From an uncultured Clostridia bacterium (GTDB taxonomy: Bacteria; Bacillota; Clostridia; Oscillospirales; CAG-272), in the NCBI GenBank assembly GCA_944384525.1, contig CALWTR010000048.1:1-39433 (forward strand): 39,433 nucleotides of DNA, given 5' to 3'. Positions within the stretch are counted from its first letter, which is position 1. Each line of letters begins with the position of its first letter. A program made the position numbers and the translations under genes. Shown here one piece after another: positions 27,068-33,453 of this stretch. Under the pieces are notes generated by a model. That model made no database searches. It had not been told where the DNA came from and saw only the letters and a program-made list of their open reading frames with translations.

Positions 27068-27094
27068 TTCCTCCGCCGCTAAACTTGCGGCGGA
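27068..27094 (+). other. GC-rich hairpin between giant gene A and lipoprotein B
   Basis: CTCCGCCGC and GCGGCGGAG pair around a 7-base loop. No T run follows, so it is not a normal terminator. It may protect or process the mRNA between the two genes. A similar hairpin lies at the matching place in operon B. Confidence 0.75.
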
Positions 27095-27163
27095 GGAGCC
27101 GACCCCAACTTTTGAATGATCATTAAAATCGATTTATCCCTCACGGGAATGAAAGGAATACAT

Positions 27164-27742
27164 ATGAAAAAGATTTTTTGCTTGATGCTTGCTGTTATAT
27201 GTGCCTTTTCGCTCTTCGCTTGCGGTGACAAAACCGACGAGTACGAGCCTATAAGAACGGCTATAGCAGCAACAAACCCCAAAACGGCTCAGATCAATAC
27301 TAAATATGAAAGCACCGAGGTCACTCTCGAGGGCTCTTTCAAGATCACTTATACCGGCGAGAAGTCCGCTACTATCGATTATAAGTACGAGAAGCTCGGC
27401 AAGATCGGTGAGAGTTATATAGTTACTGTAGAAGATACAGCTACTTATAATGACGGCTCCTACAGTGTTGAGGATGCAGAGGTCAACGGCACAGTTGCTC
27501 TCGCTGAGGGCGGTATAGCTCTCAACCTTGACGTTTCCAAGCTGGAGTCTCCCTCGATCGAGAACAATACGTTCAAGGCTACCGTTAAGAGTGCCAACAC
27601 CGAGTCTGTGCTTGGAGTTGCGGTCGGAAGTGACGTTGCTATAACTATCGTCACTAACGGCACTGTCGTTACATCGGTGACCTTCACCTATACGACGGCC
27701 AGCGGTGCTAACGCAACTGTCACCTGCACATATACGGTCTGA
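27164..27742 (+). CDS. Small lipoprotein, paralogue B
   Basis: 192 aa. The type II signal peptide MKKIFCLMLAVICAFSLFAC has lipobox LFAC and Cys20. The mature part is Thr/Ser/Val-rich and strand-rich: YESTEVTLEGSFKITYTG, then YNDGSYSVEDAEVNG, VAVGSDVAITIVTNGTVVTSVTFTYTTASGA. The last segment matches TVVITANTQYLETIKVTYKTASGA of paralogue C. GAAAGGAA lies before the ATG at 27164; an in-frame ATG at 27116 lacks a ribosome site. It follows giant gene A by 111 bases with a hairpin but no T-tailed terminator, so it is probably co-transcribed. The function is unknown; a membrane-side partner of the giant protein is a guess. Confidence 0.82.
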   Translation: MKKIFCLMLAVICAFSLFACGDKTDEYEPIRTAIAATNPKTAQINTKYESTEVTLEGSFKITYTGEKSATIDYKYEKLGKIGESYIVTVEDTATYNDGSYSVEDAEVNGTVALAEGGIALNLDVSKLESPSIENNTFKATVKSANTESVLGVAVGSDVAITIVTNGTVVTSVTFTYTTASGANATVTCTYTV

Positions 27743-27776
27743 TACCGTTATTCCGGAGCCAGATCTCCGACAATAT

Positions 27777-27809
27777 GATCCGCCGCTTTTTACGGCGGAT
27801 CTTTTTTTT
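27777..27809 (+). terminator. Terminator of giant operon A
   Basis: GATCCGCCG and CGGCGGATC (9-base arms) are followed by eight T, about 35 bases after the lipoprotein B stop. Confidence 0.93.
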
Positions 27810-27987
27810 CATCGTAACGCCGAAAGTCGTGGCGCGCGTTCTCCGGGCAAAGTCGAAGCTTGTATATTGGCACAGCTATTGCCGCCAAACGTGTATCGGT
27901 ATCCCGATAAGGCATATTTGCGGTCAAAATTTGTTCAAAACTATCAAAAACTCAGGTCAATTTTCTACTTTGAATTTTCAAAATTTA
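27810..27987. other. Intergenic stretch upstream of giant operon B
   Basis: No gene is seen. It contains an inverted repeat, TTGGC-N12-GCCAA (27867-27888), and A/T-rich sequence with repeated TCAAAA before the promoter. These may be control sites, but I cannot assign a regulator. Confidence 0.35.
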
Positions 27988-28016
27988 TTGACTTTAACGC
28001 GCAAATCAGTTATAAT
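27988..28016 (+). promoter_or_regulatory. Promoter of giant operon B
   Basis: TTGACT (27988-27993), a 17-base spacer, TATAAT (28011-28016). Flanks and boxes match the promoter at 20174-20202, while the spacer differs. Confidence 0.85.
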
Positions 28017-28024
28017 GTAAGTGT

Positions 28025-28067
28025 ATATTGAACATGGAAAATGCCGCTTGTACATGTTGTACAATAT
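28025..28067 (+). other. Stem-loop in the leader of giant operon B
   Basis: ATATTG-ACATG pairs with CATGT-CAATAT across the first 45 bases of the predicted transcript. A tighter inverted repeat, TTGTAC-atgtt-GTACAA, overlaps its 3' arm and could be a protein-binding site. The leader of operon A has no clear counterpart. Confidence 0.4.
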
Positions 28068-28114
28068 AACGCACGATTAATATACAATTCGCTCAAAGGA
28101 AAAGGAGAATGGGT

Positions 28115-31100
28115 ATGAATTTCTTCAAAAGGACTGTTGCATTTGCTCTGACAATGGCGATGGCAATATCCCTCTTCACCATGTGGAGCTTTGCAGAAGT
28201 AGTGAATGATTCCGAACCGACTGACCAGAGCTTCAAGGACGTCTTTTATAAGGACGGAAGCTCTACATCCGGGTGGGCCATATACGATATCAAAACGGGC
28301 AACAACGACTATGCTTCCGCCATAGTATCTCAGCTCGACGGTAATAAGTATCTGTCCGTTAGCCCTAAAAGCACACATAAGACTAATAAAAACATACAGG
28401 TCTACCTCGGCCCAATGGAGGCAGTTGGCGCGGTGGCTAATATGGTAGTTGAGTTCGATATAGCAACGCCCTCCATATTCTATCCCAGCGAGACGCGTTT
28501 ATTTGTGCGCGCAAGCGGTTGGGGTGCGAAGTACTTCTATATCAGCTCTGACCTCACAATCAGAGCGAGCGACGCTAAAGACGTAGTACTCGCACAGCTC
28601 ACCGCTAAAGAGTGGTATCATTTCTCGCTTACTTTCGACGCTCTCAATGACGTCGGATATCTTTACGTAAACGGTGAGCTCGTAGGCAGGATTGACGGAA
28701 TGACCGGAGACAGCGGTCCCGTAACGGTTAAGTGGGCATATATGCTTCTTCCGGGCGGTTCCGATGTTGAAGCAGGTCAGGGAGTATGCGTTGATAATCT
28801 CCATGTGTATTCCAACAATCCTAACGGAGCAGTTCCGGTAGAGGATGACTACTCCATACTTATGCCGGTAGACTGTGAGGCGCTCGTAGATGTTGAGCGT
28901 TACCTTGTTTCCTATAAGACTACATACGAGGCCGCAGAGTCTACAGAGGCTCAGAAAGAAAATGCATTCTTCAGATTTGAGCAGCTTATCAAACGCGTTG
29001 ATACAAGCAAGTTTACTACCGACGAGGGCAAAGCCGCAGCCGCTTGGTACGACGAGTATATTTCGACCGGTATGAAGAACGAGAATACCGAAGCCTTCCT
29101 CGGCTACTACGCTACGATGAGTGACACAGAGGCTAACATCATAGACAAGAATATCGCTGCTAACGCGGCAAAGAAGCTCTATGACGAGAATGCGGCAGCC
29201 GATGAGTCCATATTCAATATGGAAAATGCTGAACTGGTCGCGGCTCTCGAAGGCTTTACTGCGCTCTATGATGATATCAAGGCGTCCATCAAGGCAGAGT
29301 CTCTCAAAGCTCTTGAAGCTATCATGAAGGAGTACCGTGATCTCAGTACCACGGAGCTTGAGAACGTAACGGAGCGCAAAGCTAAGCTCGATGAGGCTAC
29401 CGCGCTCAGAAATTCCGGTGAGTTTGATACAGCCAGCCAGGAGTACATAGCACTGGTCGCAGAGATCACCGCCGCTTATGCATTGATAGCACAGGAGGAG
29501 CTCGCCCTCACATTCCTGGCTGAGGTCGAGTTCATAAAGACGGAGACCAACGCGATAACAGACAGATATAATAAGATGAACGCTGTGTATGCGACGTATA
29601 TAGATGACGGCGCTACCACTCCGGTCAACAAGGATTTTGCAAGGGTCGCAGAGGCGATCACATATCTCGACACCAACAAGGCCACTATAATCACGCTTTA
29701 CTATAATTATCTGTACTGCGATCATATTACCAAGTCGCAGGATACCAGCCTAACCTATCAGGAGAGATACGACCACCTCAATGCGGCGGCTGAAATATAC
29801 GCCAATGCAGACGCGACCGACGCAGAGGTCGTTGCGGCTAAAGCTATCTACGACTCGACCTATGCAAATATAGAGACCGCGACTTTCGCAGACAACCTCG
29901 CTCAGGTAATAGCGCTTCTCGCGAAGGTAGACGAGGCAGAGTCTCTTATAGCAAAGAGAAATGCGTTCTACAAAGTAGACGACTTCATCGCATCTCACTC
30001 CTTCGGAGTTGACAGTGATGAATACAAGGCATTTTACGACGACTACACCGCCGCTAAGGAAGCATTCCAGGCGGAGGTCGACCAGGGTATAAGCGACAGA
30101 GAGGACAACGTCGACCTTGACGAGTACAGTTGGCCTGTTCATTACGAGAATCCCTGCGACGGTACTATATCCATAAGAGTCGCTAACCAGGGCGACGGAG
30201 ACGTTCTCCCCTACGTAGTAAAGCCGACCGACGGTAGCGATCCTTACTTCACGATAGTCAACAAAACCGGTAAGACGAACCCGTTCTTTGAGATCAGCCT
30301 TTACAATATGCCAAAGGGCTCGATAGTATGCGAGTTCGACGTTACCTCCTTCACCAAACTCCCGCGCAAGTTTGATTTCTTCTCAGCTCTTACTGCGGCA
30401 GATGGAACGAGAAAGTTCCCGGCGTTCTTCTCGCTGATAGACGGTGATCTTGTCGCTAACGTAACTCAGCCAGACGGAACTGTCCAGTCTAACGTAGTTC
30501 TTGCAGAGGACGTTGTTCAGCTCGAAGAGTGGACCAGATTCGCGATCGTCATGAAAGGCAATACTTTCACGATCGACTTATACTTTGACGACATACTCGT
30601 CTATGCTGATCTCCCGTATCCGGACTATGGAGTACCGATCCCGCTGATCAGATTCAGCTATCCTACAACGACTACCGATAAGAATACCGGTATAACCTAT
30701 GATAACTCGAACAGCGATATCGCGTTCAAGGACATCAAAGTCTACTCCGGATCTATACCGAGAGACGTCGATAGGTTCAACAGAATGACCACTGCAGAGA
30801 AGTTCGAATACTATATCGATAACTATCTTCTTGTCGATTCACGTAGCTTAAGCTCCAGATATGCGGCATACGATCTTATCACGGATCTCGTGGATACCGT
30901 TTATAAGACAGACGCGGCAGGTTACGACAAGGCATACGGACGTATCGGCGCCATAGAACTTGCCAAAGGACTGTACGCAACGTATAAGGCGGATATAGAC
31001 GCGGCAGTGGCTGAATGTACTACATTTGATGAGATCAAGACCGCTGTCACTACATTCATGGCGGACAAAGCGGATGTGGTCGATACGATGATCACTGAGT

Positions 31101-32605
31101 ATATCGAGAACAATCTCTCCGATGTAGGAAAAGATTTCGCATCCGACAATGTTATAAATATACTCAAGAGCGATTACATCAATATGCTGGCCGATGTAGT
31201 AGCCGATGAAAAGCTGGCTGACTATGTCTCTTCCGCAACCAGCGATCTTACCGCAATACAGCTTGCGTTCGCAAACTACATGATCTTTGACATTGAACCC
31301 ATATACGAGCAGCTTGTTGCATCTAACATGGCTAAGCTGGAAGAACTCGCAGATGCGCTTGAAGTTGCTGTGACTATCAGCGAGCGCGAGATCGCGGCAA
31401 ACACCATGAAGACCTTTATGAACAACAACGTATTCGATACAACAGCTACAAGATACGGCGAACTCAACAGCTTCCTCAATCAGAAGCTCATAGGTATCGA
31501 GGCGGATAAGGCAGCAGAGAAATTCATAGACCTTATAGCTCAGGCCGGAGTCACTACATCGTCTGCAGAGACCAGAGAGCAGAAACTCAACGACGCGATC
31601 GCTCTCTACGAGGGCAACACGATGAACAAGGATTATGCCGGAGTAGCTGAGGCTTATGCAAAGATCGACGGCCTCAGAGCCCAGATCGCAGAGGCTTACA
31701 GACAGGAGAGGACAGCAGAATATCTCCTTAACATGGGCAAACTCACCGGTATAACTGAGGCTGAGTACGCAGACAGACTTTCTTACATAAGGAAGTACAT
31801 CAAGAAAGTTGATGCAGTGCTTGCAGAGGGCGATGTCGATTATACCGCAGCCGGAATGGCAGAGGCAAAGGCACTTTACGACAGCATGAAGGCATATGTC
31901 GTAGAGGATGAGCAGCTCGGATTCGAGGAGGAGCTTCAGGCACTGCTCGATACCTATCCGGATAAGACAACGGTCATAGAGCGCAAGAGAGTCATCGAGA
32001 AGATCGAGAGCTTTATAGTCGAGGAAGGAGTACATACCGACCGCGAAAAAATAGTTGCTATAATCAATCAGATCAATATCTACAAGTCTCAGATAAACTA
32101 TGAGCAGATGGAAGAGGACAGCAAGGCTGTCGAGGCTTCCTACAGCTTCATAGATTATATGAAGGGCGTCAACTACAACGCGTCCTACCTAGACAAGGTC
32201 GCATTCCTCAGCGGAGCTACCGACCTGTACGATGTTATGGACGTCTCTGTAGAGGGTGTTGATGAGGCTATAGCTGCTTACAATATACTCGAGGCTGAGA
32301 TAGACGCTATCAATGCTGCCTCCGAAGAGTTCATAAGATTGGTCGGCCTTATAGACCTCAACGCCGGCAGGACCGCAAGATACAACACGATAGTGGCGGC
32401 GTATGCGGCTAAGGATGCTGCTAACACAGCATATACAGGTGTGACCGATGCGCTGGAGGTTCTTGACAATGCGGTCAATGATTACAACAGCGACGTTAAA
32501 ACGATCAACGACGAGCTTGAAGCGGCTACAAACATTGTTAACACAAATACAGTAGTTAATTCGGTTAAAGAAGTAGCTGCATTCATTAAGGAATATATAT
32601 TCTGA
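28115..32605 (+). CDS. Giant secreted protein B with two LamG-like domains and helical regions
   Basis: 1496 aa. The signal peptide is MNFFKRTVAFALTMAMAISL followed by FTMWSFAEV, probably cut near SFA. One concanavalin A/LamG-like domain occupies about residues 40-235 (YLYVNGELVGRIDG at about 184). A second is near residues 680-880 (TIDLYFDDILVYAD at about 820). Long acidic helical regions lie between and after them. The last 100 residues contain YTGVTDALEVLDNAV, as in giant protein A. It ends in VNSVKEVAAFIKEYIF without a sorting signal. ATG 28115 is preferred: AAAGGAG lies 7 bases upstream, while ATG 28109 sits only one base after it. It is paralogous to giant protein A in architecture, promoter and downstream partner. 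No catalytic motif is visible. Confidence 0.82.
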   Translation: MNFFKRTVAFALTMAMAISLFTMWSFAEVVNDSEPTDQSFKDVFYKDGSSTSGWAIYDIKTGNNDYASAIVSQLDGNKYLSVSPKSTHKTNKNIQVYLGPMEAVGAVANMVVEFDIATPSIFYPSETRLFVRASGWGAKYFYISSDLTIRASDAKDVVLAQLTAKEWYHFSLTFDALNDVGYLYVNGELVGRIDGMTGDSGPVTVKWAYMLLPGGSDVEAGQGVCVDNLHVYSNNPNGAVPVEDDYSILMPVDCEALVDVERYLVSYKTTYEAAESTEAQKENAFFRFEQLIKRVDTSKFTTDEGKAAAAWYDEYISTGMKNENTEAFLGYYATMSDTEANIIDKNIAANAAKKLYDENAAADESIFNMENAELVAALEGFTALYDDIKASIKAESLKALEAIMKEYRDLSTTELENVTERKAKLDEATALRNSGEFDTASQEYIALVAEITAAYALIAQEELALTFLAEVEFIKTETNAITDRYNKMNAVYATYIDDGATTPVNKDFARVAEAITYLDTNKATIITLYYNYLYCDHITKSQDTSLTYQERYDHLNAAAEIYANADATDAEVVAAKAIYDSTYANIETATFADNLAQVIALLAKVDEAESLIAKRNAFYKVDDFIASHSFGVDSDEYKAFYDDYTAAKEAFQAEVDQGISDREDNVDLDEYSWPVHYENPCDGTISIRVANQGDGDVLPYVVKPTDGSDPYFTIVNKTGKTNPFFEISLYNMPKGSIVCEFDVTSFTKLPRKFDFFSALTAADGTRKFPAFFSLIDGDLVANVTQPDGTVQSNVVLAEDVVQLEEWTRFAIVMKGNTFTIDLYFDDILVYADLPYPDYGVPIPLIRFSYPTTTTDKNTGITYDNSNSDIAFKDIKVYSGSIPRDVDRFNRMTTAEKFEYYIDNYLLVDSRSLSSRYAAYDLITDLVDTVYKTDAAGYDKAYGRIGAIELAKGLYATYKADIDAAVAECTTFDEIKTAVTTFMADKADVVDTMITEYIENNLSDVGKDFASDNVINILKSDYINMLADVVADEKLADYVSSATSDLTAIQLAFANYMIFDIEPIYEQLVASNMAKLEELADALEVAVTISEREIAANTMKTFMNNNVFDTTATRYGELNSFLNQKLIGIEADKAAEKFIDLIAQAGVTTSSAETREQKLNDAIALYEGNTMNKDYAGVAEAYAKIDGLRAQIAEAYRQERTAEYLLNMGKLTGITEAEYADRLSYIRKYIKKVDAVLAEGDVDYTAAGMAEAKALYDSMKAYVVEDEQLGFEEELQALLDTYPDKTTVIERKRVIEKIESFIVEEGVHTDREKIVAIINQINIYKSQINYEQMEEDSKAVEASYSFIDYMKGVNYNASYLDKVAFLSGATDLYDVMDVSVEGVDEAIAAYNILEAEIDAINAASEEFIRLVGLIDLNAGRTARYNTIVAAYAAKDAANTAYTGVTDALEVLDNAVNDYNSDVKTINDELEAATNIVNTNTVVNSVKEVAAFIKEYIF

Positions 32606-32618
32606 TTTGAGTGCCATT

Positions 32619-32645
32619 CCCGGAGGAGGAGCTCCTCCTCCGGGA
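32619..32645 (+). other. GC-rich hairpin between giant gene B and lipoprotein C
   Basis: CCCGGAGGAGGAG pairs with CTCCTCCTCCGGG, a perfect 26-base palindrome. No T run follows. It lies at the same place as the hairpin at 27068-27094 of operon A, though the sequence is different. Confidence 0.75.
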
Positions 32646-32679
32646 GCAGACCGATTTTAATTGAAAGGAAAAAAAGATA

Positions 32680-33324
32680 ATGAAAAAAATACTTTGCATT
32701 ATGCTGGCGCTGGTTTGTGTGTTTGCAATGTTTTCATGCGGAAACGATGATAACGAGACGACCACCAAGACGCCTGAAGAGTATATCACCTCGGCAGTAG
32801 CTTCTTCTTCCCCTACAAAGATAACCTCCAACGTCAATTATAAGGACGGCGGAACTACTTACGGCGGAAGATTTGAGCTCTTGATGGAGGGCAACAACTC
32901 GATACTCAATTACACCTACAGCCGTCCGGCTGAGATAGAGGATATGCATGACTCCATATTGATGGAGCTTGAGGGTACTGTATACCACAAGGACGGAAAG
33001 TACACCGTCAAGGGTGACGAGTACGACGGCAACTTTACCGGCGCAACCGGTTTCACTCTCAATCTCGTCAAGGAGAATTTCAAATCCTATAACGTAGTTC
33101 AGAACGACAACGGCAGCTATACGCTCACCGCAGTCGTCACCGGCGACAAGGTCGATACAGTCTTCGGATGCGACCTTATGGAGCAGGGAGATGTGACCGT
33201 AGTGATCACTGCTAATACTCAGTATCTTGAGACTATAAAGGTCACATACAAGACAGCGAGCGGGGCTTCCGTATCCGTAGATTCCACCTATACTTACACA
33301 CCTGTTACTCTTAATTTTGAATAA
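32680..33324 (+). CDS. Small lipoprotein, paralogue C
   Basis: 214 aa. The type II signal peptide MKKILCIMLALVCVFAMFSC has lipobox MFSC and Cys20. An acidic Asn/Thr linker (GNDDNETTTKT) is followed by EEYITSAVASSSPTKITSNVNYKDGGTTYGG, close to paralogue A (FTSAISNSKPTGVTSDANYGDYKQTY). The C-terminal half has VYHKDGKYTVKGDEYDGN and VTGDKVDTVFGCDLMEQGDVTVVITAN. GAAAGGAA precedes the ATG. It lies 74 bases after giant gene B, separated by the palindrome at 32619-32645, and is probably co-transcribed. It is a paralogue of the lipoproteins at 19101 and 27164. Confidence 0.83.
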   Translation: MKKILCIMLALVCVFAMFSCGNDDNETTTKTPEEYITSAVASSSPTKITSNVNYKDGGTTYGGRFELLMEGNNSILNYTYSRPAEIEDMHDSILMELEGTVYHKDGKYTVKGDEYDGNFTGATGFTLNLVKENFKSYNVVQNDNGSYTLTAVVTGDKVDTVFGCDLMEQGDVTVVITANTQYLETIKVTYKTASGASVSVDSTYTYTPVTLNFE

Positions 33325-33357
33325 GAATTAGCGGGATGACAGGATAAAACGATATTT

Positions 33358-33396
33358 ATCGCGGCGTCACCCGAAAGTGACGCCGCGATCTTTTTT
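33358..33396 (+). terminator. Terminator of giant operon B
   Basis: ATCGCGGCGTCAC pairs with GTGACGCCGCGAT (13-base perfect arms, 6-base loop), followed by CTTTTTT. It is a very strong hairpin that should isolate the CotH gene downstream. Confidence 0.94.
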
Positions 33397-33453
33397 GATC
33401 AACGCTTTGGCGGATCCGCATAGTCGGTTCTGCACTATTATCAGGAGTTTCCT

